Source: SAR202 cluster bacterium bin16 (GTDB lineage Bacteria; Chloroflexota; Dehalococcoidia; Lucifugimonadales; Australimonadaceae). Taken from it: a stretch of DNA of 62,928 bases. The translations under genes and the position numbers were made by a program. The notes beneath the pieces are model-generated. The model worked only from the letters and a program-made list of their open reading frames with translations, was not told the origin of the DNA and made no database searches. Below are positions 32,193 through 41,034 of this stretch, piece after piece (position 1 is the stretch's first letter; each line of letters begins with the position of its first letter). The stretch spans positions 1-62,928 of the forward strand of contig MPMJ01000017.1 of assembly GCA_002238425.1 (NCBI GenBank), given 5' to 3'.

Positions 32193-35100
32193 CGAACGAG
32201 CACGACAGCGTCATCGAGGAGCTGAAGAAGCACCCGTCCGCCCTCATCTCCGCCTACGAAGCGGTCGCCGACGAGGTGGCCGACGCTCTCGGTCCTGCCC
32301 CTGCCCTCCGGTGGGCGCAGCAGGGCGTACGCATCGCGTCGCAGGGGCCGCGCGCATGGGAAGCGGCCACGGAGTACTTCAAAGCGTCGCCGCAGGTCGT
32401 GCAGACCATCGGCTTCACCCAGTTCGAACGGTGGGCTGAGAGCGGCATCGAACTCACCGCTGAGGCGCCCGTCATCGCGGCGTCGTTCTTCCGCGCCAGC
32501 CCGCGCGTCCTCCCTACCCTTGCGCCGCGCCACATCGCCGGATGGGCCGGACTCGGACGCGGGCTCTCCAAGGGCACGTGGAAGTCGTCCAGCCTCGCCG
32601 CGCGCTTCTTCGACGTCAGCGACGAACTCGTGCAGCAGGTCAACTTCCACGAACTGCAGCTGTTCGTCTCGCTCGTGCAGACGCTTGCGAGCCGCTCCTA
32701 CGACCTCGCCGCCGAGGCGCTCGTGCTCGGCCAACGTGTCCTGCCTGCGGTCAGCGAGCGCGAGGAGCTGATCTCGCTCGCCAAGGTGCTCGCGGAGACG
32801 AGCTGGCGCGAGGTGCGCGGCTCGTTCGAGGCCGCGACGCGCGTCGGCAACAGCGTCGACCGCCGCCTGCGCCCGCGCTACTTCGCGCTCAGCGAACGGC
32901 TCGCGCGGCAGGGGCTCGGCAACGTCTCCGCCTTCATGGTGGAAAGCGCGCAGTCGCTCGGCCTGCTCCCGCAGGAGTTGCAGACGATGGTGCTGGAGCG
33001 CGCGGAGGACCTCGCCGACACCTCCGCCGAGGCGGTCAGCGCTTTCCTCCGCACTGCGCCGAACGTGCTGGACCGCATCAGCCCCGCCCAGTTGGACACC
33101 TGGTTCGGGCGCGGCCTCGAGTTCCTGAAGGAGAACCCTGACGCGGGCATCGCCTACTTCCGGCTCGAGTCCGCGCGCGCAGAGACGTTGCTCGATCAGC
33201 TCTCGTCCAGCATCGAACTCGAGAAGGTGCACGGCCTGCTCCGCATGTACTCCAACGCGCTCGCCGGCACCGAGGTCGAACTGCAGGAGTCCACGGACAT
33301 CACCCACCGCAACATCGGCTGGGTCTCCGTGGAGTTCGCGACGACCGACGGCAAGAGCGTCTTCCTGCCCCCCACGGTCGACCTGCGCGACACCAAGAGC
33401 GAGAATTTCGCCTGGCTCAAGGTCGTCACCACCCACCAGGTGGGACACCTCGAGTTCCAGAGCTTCGACTTCGATTTCCATGCGCCCTCGGCAAGCTTCA
33501 ACGACTACCGCGAGGGCATCGCGGAGGGCATAGGCGCGACTCCCGGCACAACCGAGGTCGCCTCGTTCTTCGACCTCTTCCCCGTCCGCGCGATGGCGGC
33601 CGACCTCTTCACCGCAACGGAGAGCGCCCGCATAGACCAGCGCATCGTGGAGCAGTACCGCGGACTCGCGCCGAGCTACGAGCGCGTGCAGAGCGACGCC
33701 CTCGCGTCGCGCGGCCCCGTCGAGATGATGCCGGCCCAGCAGGCGCTCATGGAGATGCTCGTCCGCCAGAGCCTGGGACAGACCAACGCCCGCATCCCTT
33801 CCCCCTACGCAGCGCAGGCGAAGCAACTCGCCGGTCTCCTCCGCAGCGTGCGCAACCGCGAGGCCACGGTCGAGGACTCCGCCGAGGCCGCGCTCCGCAT
33901 GTACTACACGCTTTCCCAGGTGCCCAACGCGTTCGTGCCGTTGGACGACTGGGAGGACGTCGACCTCTCCAAGGCCGGCTTCGATGAACCGACGCTCGAA
34001 GAGATCGTCGAGCGCCTGCGCGCCGAGGCCGAGGAGGCGCAGGAGGAGGCGTCGGGCGATGAGTATGAGTCGCCGGACGATGTCGACTACCGCGGCGACT
34101 TCAAGCCGGAGATGGTGCAGCTGCTCGCTCAGATGCGCGGGCAGGCCGAGCCCGGCGAAGAAGACGGCTCCGAGAGCGCGCAGGGCATATCGCAGGCCGA
34201 ACTCGAGCAGGCGCTGCGCGAGTCCACGGAGATCGACTTCGCGGACGACGCGGAAGTGACCACCGTCGCCGCCAACATGATGAAGGAGATGGGCGCGGAC
34301 GCCCCGCAGAACCCCGCGGGCTCCGGCTACAACCAGATACCGCACGTCGACGAAGAAGGCGGGCCGCTCGAGGCCCTCGAGCCGCGCTCCTACGCCTACG
34401 ACGAATGGGACTTCCGCGCCAACGACTACCGCCCGCGCTGGTGCATCGTGCAGGAGCGCCTCGCCGTCTCCGGCGAGACCGCCTTCTACAACGAGACGAT
34501 GCACTCCTACGCCGGGCTCATCGAGCAGATCCGTCGCCAGTTCGAGTCCGTCCGCCCGGAGATGTACCGCAAGGTGAAGCGCCTGCCCGAGGGCGAGGAC
34601 GTCGACCTCGACGCAGGCATCGAGGCGCTCATCGACCTGCGGAACAAGATGACGCCGGACGAGCGCATCTACTGGCGCCGCAACAAGGACGAGCGCGACG
34701 TCGCTGTCGTCTTCCTGCTGGACATGAGCGCCTCCACGGCTGAAGCCGTGGAGGAGAGTTCACGGGAGTCCGACTGGAACGCCCCCGGCGACCCCGTCGC
34801 CTACACCGCGTGGCTCCGCGCCCGCAGGGGCGAGACCGCACGCCGCCCCTACAAGCGCATCATCGACGTCGAGAAGGAGTCGATGGTGCTGCTGATGAAC
34901 GCGCTGGAGACCATCGGCGACCGCTACGGCGTCTACGGCTTCTCCGGCTTCGGGCGTGAGAACGTCGAGTTCTACGTCATCAAGGAGGTCGAGGAGCTCT
35001 TCACCGATCGCGTGAAGCGCCGCATGGATAAGGTCGCTCCGCTCCACGCCACGCGCATGGGCCCGGCCATCCGCCACGCCACCTCGAAACTCGCGGGCGT

Positions 35101-35380
35101 GGACGCCAAGACCAAGTTCATGTTCGTCATCAGCGACGGCCGCCCGCAGGACCGCGGCTACTCGCGCGAGGGCGTCGAGAAAGAGTACGCGGTGCAGGAC
35201 ACGCGCATGGCCCTCATGGAGGCGCGCAACATAGACATCACGCCGTTCTGTCTCACCGTCGACCGCAACGGCCACGACTACCTCCGCACCATGACCGGCG
35301 ACCTCAACTACGAGGTGCTGCCCGACATCATGGAGCTCCCCCGCCGCCTCCCGCAGCTCTACAAGAAGATCACGCTGTAG
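32189..35380 (+). CDS. NorD/CbbO-type von Willebrand A domain protein with altered zinc-protease motif
   Basis: A 1063-residue protein. Residues 1-300 are helical repeats. At ~414-420 it has T-H-Q-V-G-H-L-E-F, where a metallopeptidase-like H-E-x-x-H would have Glu in place of Gln. An acidic Glu-rich stretch spans ~610-720. The C-terminal von Willebrand A domain carries MIDAS residues D-M-S-A-S near 844, T-R-M-G-P near 955 and a following S-D-G-R-P near 980. NorD/CbbO proteins recruit target enzymes to their MoxR ATPase ring. GTG start overlaps the Nudix stop. A terminator follows, closing the ATPase-Nudix-VWA operon. Confidence 0.88.
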   Translation: MTNEHDSVIEELKKHPSALISAYEAVADEVADALGPAPALRWAQQGVRIASQGPRAWEAATEYFKASPQVVQTIGFTQFERWAESGIELTAEAPVIAASFFRASPRVLPTLAPRHIAGWAGLGRGLSKGTWKSSSLAARFFDVSDELVQQVNFHELQLFVSLVQTLASRSYDLAAEALVLGQRVLPAVSEREELISLAKVLAETSWREVRGSFEAATRVGNSVDRRLRPRYFALSERLARQGLGNVSAFMVESAQSLGLLPQELQTMVLERAEDLADTSAEAVSAFLRTAPNVLDRISPAQLDTWFGRGLEFLKENPDAGIAYFRLESARAETLLDQLSSSIELEKVHGLLRMYSNALAGTEVELQESTDITHRNIGWVSVEFATTDGKSVFLPPTVDLRDTKSENFAWLKVVTTHQVGHLEFQSFDFDFHAPSASFNDYREGIAEGIGATPGTTEVASFFDLFPVRAMAADLFTATESARIDQRIVEQYRGLAPSYERVQSDALASRGPVEMMPAQQALMEMLVRQSLGQTNARIPSPYAAQAKQLAGLLRSVRNREATVEDSAEAALRMYYTLSQVPNAFVPLDDWEDVDLSKAGFDEPTLEEIVERLRAEAEEAQEEASGDEYESPDDVDYRGDFKPEMVQLLAQMRGQAEPGEEDGSESAQGISQAELEQALRESTEIDFADDAEVTTVAANMMKEMGADAPQNPAGSGYNQIPHVDEEGGPLEALEPRSYAYDEWDFRANDYRPRWCIVQERLAVSGETAFYNETMHSYAGLIEQIRRQFESVRPEMYRKVKRLPEGEDVDLDAGIEALIDLRNKMTPDERIYWRRNKDERDVAVVFLLDMSASTAEAVEESSRESDWNAPGDPVAYTAWLRARRGETARRPYKRIIDVEKESMVLLMNALETIGDRYGVYGFSGFGRENVEFYVIKEVEELFTDRVKRRMDKVAPLHATRMGPAIRHATSKLAGVDAKTKFMFVISDGRPQDRGYSREGVEKEYAVQDTRMALMEARNIDITPFCLTVDRNGHDYLRTMTGDLNYEVLPDIMELPRRLPQLYKKITL

Positions 35381-35408
35381 GGCAGCGAGGACACAGTGAC
35401 CGGAGAAA

Positions 35409-35440
35409 TATCCCGCGCCGGCTTGCGGCGCGGGATAGTC
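35409..35440 (+). terminator. Terminator after the NorD-type gene
   Basis: Perfect 11-bp stem TATCCCGCGCC / GGCGCGGGATA with a 7-base loop (35409-35437), followed by GTCGTGTTATG; 28 bases after the stop codon. Confidence 0.65.
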
Positions 35441-35520
35441 GTGTTATGTGACACACGGCCATTGCCCCCGGTTCCAGCGCACCTTACACTCGTGGCGACC
35501 GTTGTCAGGCGGAGGAGCGC

Positions 35521-35796
35521 ATGAACATCAAGCTGCCGTTCCCACGCAGGAGTATCGCTGCCCGTGGGCACGCCATATATCGCAAGAAGGTGCGTCCCCT
35601 CGTTTACCCGCAGATGAAGGGCCGGATCGTCGTCATCGACGTAGACAGCGGCGACTACGAGGTAGACGACGACGACGCGCGCGCCTTCGAAACCCTCCTG
35701 ACCCGGCGGCCTGGCGCTCGTACCTGGGCTGAGCGCGTTGGCTATAGAGCCCTCTACAGCACCGGAGGAGCCGCCATCCCCGATAACGATGAATAG
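35521..35796 (+). CDS. Small partner protein of a retropepsin-like gene
   Basis: A 91-residue protein: a basic N-terminus (M-N-I-K-L-P-F-P-R-R-S), V-R-P-L-V-Y-P-Q-M-K-G-R-I-V-V-I-D near 27, acidic D-Y-E-V-D-D-D-D-A near 46, then L-L-T-R-R-P-G-A-R-T-W-A-E-R-V-G-Y-R. Small proteins of this pattern are commonly found directly before clan AA aspartic protease genes, and that gene overlaps its end by 8 bases here. The pair resembles a toxin-antitoxin layout, but no function is established to my knowledge. GGAGGAGCGC precedes the ATG. Confidence 0.7.
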   Translation: MNIKLPFPRRSIAARGHAIYRKKVRPLVYPQMKGRIVVIDVDSGDYEVDDDDARAFETLLTRRPGARTWAERVGYRALYSTGGAAIPDNDE

Positions 35797-36160
35797 CGGG
35801 GCAGTGCACGGGAGGGAAGCCGTTGTTCAGATTCTCATTCTGGATAGGGCGAGTACCGAGCAACCTGTAGCCGCTGTGCTTGACACGGGTTTCACGGGAT
35901 ACCTTGCGCTGCCGCAACCGATGATTCGTCGGTTCGGACTGATCAGCGAAGGCGAAGGCCGCATTACACTGGCCGACGGAAGCGTGCAGATGCACGACAT
36001 CTACCGCACTGCGGTCATCTGGCACGGGGAGCGGTGGACAGTTCCCATAATGGGGGTCGGCGACAAACCCCTGATCGGGATGCGTCTGCTCGCTGGAAGC
36101 CGTGTCACGATGGACGTAGTCGACGGTGGCCCCGTAACCATCGAACCCCTCGCTGCCTAG
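35789..36160 (+). CDS. Clan AA retropepsin-like aspartic protease
   Basis: A 123-residue protein from ATG 35789. The single aspartic protease motif is A-V-L-D-T-G-F-T-G-Y-L-A-L-P (about 30-43), with L-A-D-G-S-V near 63 for the flap and P-L-I-G-M-R-L-L-A-G-S near 90, the second hydrophobic-Gly signature. One motif per chain means it would act as a dimer, like retroviral protease. It overlaps the small upstream gene by 8 bases. Substrate and role are unknown. Confidence 0.8.
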   Translation: MNSGAVHGREAVVQILILDRASTEQPVAAVLDTGFTGYLALPQPMIRRFGLISEGEGRITLADGSVQMHDIYRTAVIWHGERWTVPIMGVGDKPLIGMRLLAGSRVTMDVVDGGPVTIEPLAA

Positions 36161-36196
36161 CCCTCGCTTCCCACCCTTCTCCCACACTTCCCATCT

Positions 36197-36205
36197 GCTA
36201 ACATC
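36197..36205 (+). promoter_or_regulatory. Extended -10 (TGCTAACAT) before acyl-CoA dehydrogenase
   Basis: TGCTAACAT ends 8 bases before ATG 36214; the spacer CCGCCTGCC contains no Shine-Dalgarno, so a leaderless mRNA is likely. Confidence 0.5.
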
Positions 36206-36213
36206 CGCCTGCC

Positions 36214-37449
36214 ATGGACTTCGAACTCGAATGGACGCCTGAGCAGGACGCGTTCCGCGCAGAGGCGCGCGCCTGGATCGAGCAGAACGTCCCCCGCATC
36301 CCCGACCACCCGGACCCGGCGAACCTCACCCGCGAGGAGTACGAGCTCCAGCGCGATTTCGGGCGCAGGCTGGGCGCAAAGGGCTGGCTCTACCCCACGA
36401 TGCTCGCCGAATACGGCGGCGGTGGACTCTCCATGGAGCTCGCCATGGCGCTCGAGGAGGAGCTCGATCGCTACAACATGCCGCTGCCGCCCTACTACGA
36501 CACCGGCGGGAAGCTCGGCGGAGTCGCCATCCTCGTCTGGGGCACGGAGGAGCAGAAGGCGCACTTCCTCCCCATGATCCTGCGCGGCGAGATACGCACC
36601 TGGCAGCTGCTGACCGAGCCCGAGTCCGGCTCCGACCTCGCCAGCGTCCGCACCACCGCCATCCGCGACGGCGACGAGTACGTCGTCAACGGCACCAAGA
36701 TATTCGTCGGCAGCAGCCACGGCGCCGAGTACTCCTGGATGATCGTCGTGACCGACGCGGACGCGCCGCGCCACGAGAACCTCGGCTGGCTGATGATGCC
36801 GATGGACCTCCCCGGCATCACCGTTGAGCAGATGGACCTCCTCTTCGTCGGCGGCGAGCGCGGGGCCGCAAGCGGCATCAAGAACACGGTCTACTTCGAC
36901 AACGTCCGCGTGCCTGCGTTCAACCTCGTCGGCGGCGAGGGCAACGGCTGGAAGGTCGCGGGGACGCACCTCGAGATCGAGCACGGCCTGCTCCGCAGCG
37001 CCGTCCGCGACGACCCACTCACCGAGCGCGTGTTCGACTACGCCCGCAACGCGAAGCGGGGCGGCAGGCCGCTGCTGGAGGACCAGGACGTGCGCGACCG
37101 CCTCGTCGACTTCTACATCGACTCAGAGGTGACGCGCCTGCTGCACTTCCGCAACTACGCCTGGCGCGGCCAGGGCAGGCAGCTCACCTACGAAGGCGCG
37201 CAGGCGTACCTCTACCAGAAGCGCGGCCAGCTCTCGAAGGCGCGCGCCGTGCTCGACGTGATGGGGCCGCAGGCGCTCGTCGAAGCGCCCGACGAGTGGG
37301 CCGTCGCCGACGGCCACGTCGAGGTGCACCAGCGCGGCTCCATCGTCGACCAGCACCCCGGCGGCACCGCCGAGATACAGCGCGTCATCATCGCGCGGAG
37401 GCTCGGCATCGGGCGCGACGTTCGGGAAGAGCCGGGGAGACTCCGCTAG
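36214..37449 (+). CDS. Acyl-CoA dehydrogenase
   Basis: A 411-residue FAD-dependent acyl-CoA dehydrogenase introducing an alpha-beta double bond into an acyl-CoA. N-terminal helical domain with W-L-Y-P-T-M-L-A-E-Y-G-G-G; FAD-binding Q-L-L-T-E-P-E-S-G-S-D-L-A near 131 and the middle beta domain; C-terminal helices with H-Q-R-G-S-I-V-D-Q-H-P-G-G-T-A-E near 375. The usual catalytic Glu region is degenerate, as in many environmental homologues. Followed after 2 bases by a second dehydrogenase, then two CoA transferases: a probable acyl-CoA activation and oxidation operon. Confidence 0.9.
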   Translation: MDFELEWTPEQDAFRAEARAWIEQNVPRIPDHPDPANLTREEYELQRDFGRRLGAKGWLYPTMLAEYGGGGLSMELAMALEEELDRYNMPLPPYYDTGGKLGGVAILVWGTEEQKAHFLPMILRGEIRTWQLLTEPESGSDLASVRTTAIRDGDEYVVNGTKIFVGSSHGAEYSWMIVVTDADAPRHENLGWLMMPMDLPGITVEQMDLLFVGGERGAASGIKNTVYFDNVRVPAFNLVGGEGNGWKVAGTHLEIEHGLLRSAVRDDPLTERVFDYARNAKRGGRPLLEDQDVRDRLVDFYIDSEVTRLLHFRNYAWRGQGRQLTYEGAQAYLYQKRGQLSKARAVLDVMGPQALVEAPDEWAVADGHVEVHQRGSIVDQHPGGTAEIQRVIIARRLGIGRDVREEPGRLR

Positions 37450-37451
37450 CC

Positions 37452-38564
37452 ATGGACCTGCTCCTCAACGAACAGCAGCGCATGCTGCAGTCCACCATCC
37501 AGGACCTGCTGCGCCGCGACCTCACGAAAGAGACGCTCGTTGCCATCGACGCCGGGAACACGGACGTTGCGCAGGGCTGGCCCGCGCTCGCGTCCACCGG
37601 CCTGCTCGGCAGCCTCGTGCCGGAGGAGCACGGCGGGGTTGGCGGTTCGTTCAGCGACGCGGGCGTCCTCTTCGAGGAACTTGGCAGGGGCCCTGTGCCC
37701 GGCGCGCACTTCTCGTCCGGCGTCTTCGCGGCGCTCATCCTGCAGGAATGCGGCAGCACCGATCAGCAGGCTGCGCACCTGCCCGCGATAGCATCGGGCG
37801 ACGAGGTCTTCGCCGTCGCCGTCACCGAGCCCGAGTACGGCTGGGAGCGCGGCGACGTTCAGGTGACCGCGGAGCGCACGTCGGACGGCTACACGCTCAG
37901 CGGGGTGAAGCTCCACGTGCCCGACGCCACGCAGGCGACCCACCTCATCGTTGCCGCGCGCACCAGCGGCGAGAGCGTCGGCCTGTTCATCGTCCCCGCC
38001 AACGCTCCCGGCGTCGCTTGCAGGACGCTTAGTGGGCTCTCGACCGGCCTCGGCGAGGTGCAGCTGGACGGCGTCGCTGTTGGCGAGGACGCGCTGCTCG
38101 GCGACGCGGCGGACGGCTGGGATGCGTTCGAGCGCGGGATGCTCAAGGCGACCGCCGTGCTCTCCGCCTACCAGGTCGGCGGACTGGAGAGCGTCTTCCA
38201 AATGTGCCTGGAGTACAGCCGCACGCGGCGGCAGTTCCAGCAGCCCATCGGACGCTTCCAGCGCGTGCAGGACCACATCATCGACATCGTGAACCACCTG
38301 GACGCCGCCCGCTGGACGACCTACGAGGCGCTCTGGAAGCTCGACACCGGACGTCCCGCCGAGGGCGGCGTGCACATGGCGGCCGCCCTGGCGAGCGAGG
38401 GCTACTACCTCGCCTGCAACGCTGCACACGACGTCCACGCAGGCGTCGGCATCGTCCGCGAGTACGGCCTCACGCTGCACACCCGCATGTCACGCACCCT
38501 CTACCACCACCTCGGCAGCCCCCGCTATCACCGCCGCAGGCTCGCCGGGGCGCTCGGCCTCTAG
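37452..38564 (+). CDS. Second acyl-CoA dehydrogenase (partner subunit type)
   Basis: A 370-residue acyl-CoA dehydrogenase family protein. M-D-L-L-L-N-E-Q-Q-R-M-L-Q; F-A-V-A-V-T-E-P-E-Y-G-W in the FAD region near 118, where the family normally has T-E-P-x-x-G-S; and Y-S-R-T-R-R-Q-F-Q-Q-P-I-G near 255, with H-D-V-H-A-G-V-G-I-V-R-E-Y-G near 330. Pairs of unequal acyl-CoA dehydrogenases, one degenerate, often form heteromers for bulky acyl chains. Two bases separate it from the first dehydrogenase; the CoA transferase begins 17 bases downstream. Confidence 0.88.
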   Translation: MDLLLNEQQRMLQSTIQDLLRRDLTKETLVAIDAGNTDVAQGWPALASTGLLGSLVPEEHGGVGGSFSDAGVLFEELGRGPVPGAHFSSGVFAALILQECGSTDQQAAHLPAIASGDEVFAVAVTEPEYGWERGDVQVTAERTSDGYTLSGVKLHVPDATQATHLIVAARTSGESVGLFIVPANAPGVACRTLSGLSTGLGEVQLDGVAVGEDALLGDAADGWDAFERGMLKATAVLSAYQVGGLESVFQMCLEYSRTRRQFQQPIGRFQRVQDHIIDIVNHLDAARWTTYEALWKLDTGRPAEGGVHMAAALASEGYYLACNAAHDVHAGVGIVREYGLTLHTRMSRTLYHHLGSPRYHRRRLAGALGL

Positions 38565-38581
38565 CCGGGCCTGCCCTCCCC

Positions 38582-39808
38582 ATGCTCTCCCCCTACCGCG
38601 TCATTGACCTCGCAGACGACCGGGGCATCTTCTGTGGTCGCGTCCTCGCCGACCTCGGCGCGGAGGTCGTTAAGGTCGAGCCCGTCGCCGGCGACCCCGC
38701 CCGCCGCATCGGCCCCTTCTTCCACGACGAGCCCGGCGTCGAGAACAGCCTCTTCTGGCAGCTCTACGCCGCGAACAAGAAGAGCCTAGCGCTCGACATC
38801 GCTTCGGACACCGTGCGCGAAGCGCTGCGACGGCTCATCGCCTCCGCCGACTTCCTCATCGAATCGTTCCGCCCTGGCTACCTCGACAGCCTCGGTCTGG
38901 GCTACGACGACGTCCGCGCGCTCAATCCCACGCTCGTCTACGTCTCGATAACGCCGTTCGGCCAGGACGGCCCGTACCGCGACTTCGCCGCGACCGACCT
39001 CACTGGCTCCGCGCTCAGCGGCTTCGCCTACCTCACCGGCGACCCGGACCGTCCCCCGCTGCGCGTGAGCGTGCCGCAGTTCTGGACGCTGGGGGGCGCG
39101 GCGGGCGCGGCGGGCGCTATGACGGCGCACGCGCACCGCATCAACACCGGACGCGGCCAGCGCGTGGACGTCTCATGCCAGCAGGCGCTCACTCGCACGC
39201 TCTCCCACGCCCCGCAGTTCTGGGATATGAATGAGATCATCCTCAAGCGCTCCGGCCCCTTCCGCCCCATCGGCGACGGCCGCAACCTGCGCGTGAACTT
39301 CGAGTGCGCCGACGGCTACGTCAACTACATCCAGCCCGGCGGCGCGACCGGCGGACGCGCCATGGCCGCCCTCTGCGCGTGGATGGACGAGCACAGCGAA
39401 GGGCACCCGCTCCTCAGCGGCACCGACTTCGGCGCGTACGGCTTCGGCCAGCTACCCGACGACGTACTCGACGCGATGAGCGAGACGCTCGAGGCGTTCT
39501 TCCGCTCCCGCACGAAACGCCACCTCTCTGAGGAGGCGATCAAGCGGCGCGTCCTCCTCTTCCCAGTCAACGACCCCGCCGACGTCTGCTCGTACCCCCA
39601 GCTCGCCGCGCGCGGCTTCTTCCGCGAGACCGAGGCGCCCGACGGCGGCACGATGACGACCCTCGGCCCATGGGTGAAGTCGAGCGAGCGCCCGCTGCCG
39701 CTCCGCCGCGCGCCGAGGCTCGGCGAGCACACGGGAGAGGTCCTCGCCGGCCTCGGTTTCTCGACGGATGAGATAGCGGACCTGCGCGTATCGGGAGCGG
39801 CACGATGA
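38582..39808 (+). CDS. Family III CoA transferase (CaiB/BaiF)
   Basis: A 408-residue family III CoA transferase, moving CoA between carboxylic acids through a mixed anhydride on an Asp. R-V-I-D-L-A-D near 5; V-L-A-D-L-G-A-E-V-V-K-V-E-P near 22; N-K-K-S-L-A-L-D-I near 63; I-T-P-F-G-Q-D-G-P-Y near 122. The catalytic Asp is probably in F-A-A-T-D-L-T-G-S-A near 138. The stop overlaps the next CoA transferase (ATGA). Together they would activate acids for the dehydrogenases. Confidence 0.9.
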   Translation: MLSPYRVIDLADDRGIFCGRVLADLGAEVVKVEPVAGDPARRIGPFFHDEPGVENSLFWQLYAANKKSLALDIASDTVREALRRLIASADFLIESFRPGYLDSLGLGYDDVRALNPTLVYVSITPFGQDGPYRDFAATDLTGSALSGFAYLTGDPDRPPLRVSVPQFWTLGGAAGAAGAMTAHAHRINTGRGQRVDVSCQQALTRTLSHAPQFWDMNEIILKRSGPFRPIGDGRNLRVNFECADGYVNYIQPGGATGGRAMAALCAWMDEHSEGHPLLSGTDFGAYGFGQLPDDVLDAMSETLEAFFRSRTKRHLSEEAIKRRVLLFPVNDPADVCSYPQLAARGFFRETEAPDGGTMTTLGPWVKSSERPLPLRRAPRLGEHTGEVLAGLGFSTDEIADLRVSGAAR

Positions 39809-41028
39809 CCGAATACTCCGCTAAACCGTTCGAGGGGCTGCGCGTCCTCGACTTCTGCTGGGTCGTCATCGGCCCCATGACGACGCGCTACTTCAGCGAC
39901 TTCGGCGCCGAGGTGCTGCGCGTCGAGTCGTCGCTGCGTCCTGACGTCATCCGCCACGGCCTGCCATTCGCGGAGGGCAAGCCGGGGGTCAACCGGAGCG
40001 GCTACTGGGCCAACTACAACAGCGGCAAGCTCGGTCTCGGCCTCAACATGGCCGATGAGCGCGCCCGAAACCTCGCCTTCCGCCTCGCGACGGAGTGGGC
40101 GGACGTCGTCACGGAGAACTTCACGCCGGGCACGATGGAGAAATGGGGCCTCGGCTATGACGCGCTTCGGAAGCACAACCCCGGCCTCGTCATGTTCAGC
40201 GCCTCCATGCTCGGGCGCGGCGGCCCGTACGACTCTCAGCCCGGGTTCGGCCCTGTGCTGACCGCGCTCTCCGGTCACACCAACTTCACCGGCTGGCCTG
40301 ACCGTGTGCCCGTCAGCCCCTACGGCGCGTACACGGACTTCCTCATCCCGCACATCGCTTTCTCAGCCGTGTGCGCCGCGCTCGACCACAAGCGCCGCAC
40401 CGGCCAGGGGCAGTACCTCGACCTTTCGCAACTGGAAGCCGCCCTCTACTTCGCCGGGCCGCCCGTCCTGGACTATCTCGCCAACGGACGTATCCAGACG
40501 CGCAACGGCAACCACGACCCCGACATGGCCCCCCACGCCGTCTACCGCTGCGACGGCAACGACCGCTGGTGCGCCATCGCCTGCCCCACCGACGCCGCGT
40601 GGCACGCCCTCGCGCAGACGATAGACCGCCCTGACCTGGCCGACGACGCCACCCTCGCGACCCTCGACGGACGCAAGCAGCGCGAGGCCGAACTCGACGC
40701 CGCCATTGAGGCGTGGACGATCACCCGCTCTCCCGACGAGGCGATGCAGGCCTGCCAGGCCGTGGGCGTCGCCGCTGGCGCCGTGCGCGACTGCCGCGAT
40801 CTCTTCGACGACCCGCAGGAAGCGCATCGCGGCCACTTCGTGTTCATGGATCACCCGGAGATGGGACGCTACGCCTCGGACGCCAACTGCTTCCAGCTCT
40901 CCGAGACCGCGCCGGACTACCGCCGCTCTCCTCTCCTCGGCGAGCATACCGAGTACGTGATGCGCGAACTGCTCGGCATGCCCGAGAGCGAATACCGCGC
41001 GCTGTCAGACGACGGCGTGTTCGAGTAG
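39805..41028 (+). CDS. Second family III CoA transferase (CaiB/BaiF)
   Basis: A 407-residue paralogue of the previous gene: F-E-G-L-R-V-L-D-F-C-W-V-V-I-G-P near 8-23, F-G-A-E-V-L-R-V-E near 33, N-S-G-K-L-G-L-G-L-N-M near 72, V-T-E-N-F-T-P-G near 102, and S-A-S-M-L-G-R-G-G-P near 135. The position of the usual catalytic Asp reads S-Q-P-G-F-G-P-V-L, so no Asp is obvious there. The two paralogues may act as a heteromer, as in succinyl-CoA:benzylsuccinate-type transferases. ATG overlaps the upstream stop. Confidence 0.88.
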   Translation: MTEYSAKPFEGLRVLDFCWVVIGPMTTRYFSDFGAEVLRVESSLRPDVIRHGLPFAEGKPGVNRSGYWANYNSGKLGLGLNMADERARNLAFRLATEWADVVTENFTPGTMEKWGLGYDALRKHNPGLVMFSASMLGRGGPYDSQPGFGPVLTALSGHTNFTGWPDRVPVSPYGAYTDFLIPHIAFSAVCAALDHKRRTGQGQYLDLSQLEAALYFAGPPVLDYLANGRIQTRNGNHDPDMAPHAVYRCDGNDRWCAIACPTDAAWHALAQTIDRPDLADDATLATLDGRKQREAELDAAIEAWTITRSPDEAMQACQAVGVAAGAVRDCRDLFDDPQEAHRGHFVFMDHPEMGRYASDANCFQLSETAPDYRRSPLLGEHTEYVMRELLGMPESEYRALSDDGVFE

Positions 41029-41034
41029 GACGAC

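Noticed and set aside
32081..34504. Long open frames antisense to the NorD-type gene and to many other genes
   Set aside because: GC-rich DNA leaves long stop-free antisense frames; these read as Arg/Val/Asp-rich sequence with no domain, and the sense genes are well supported.
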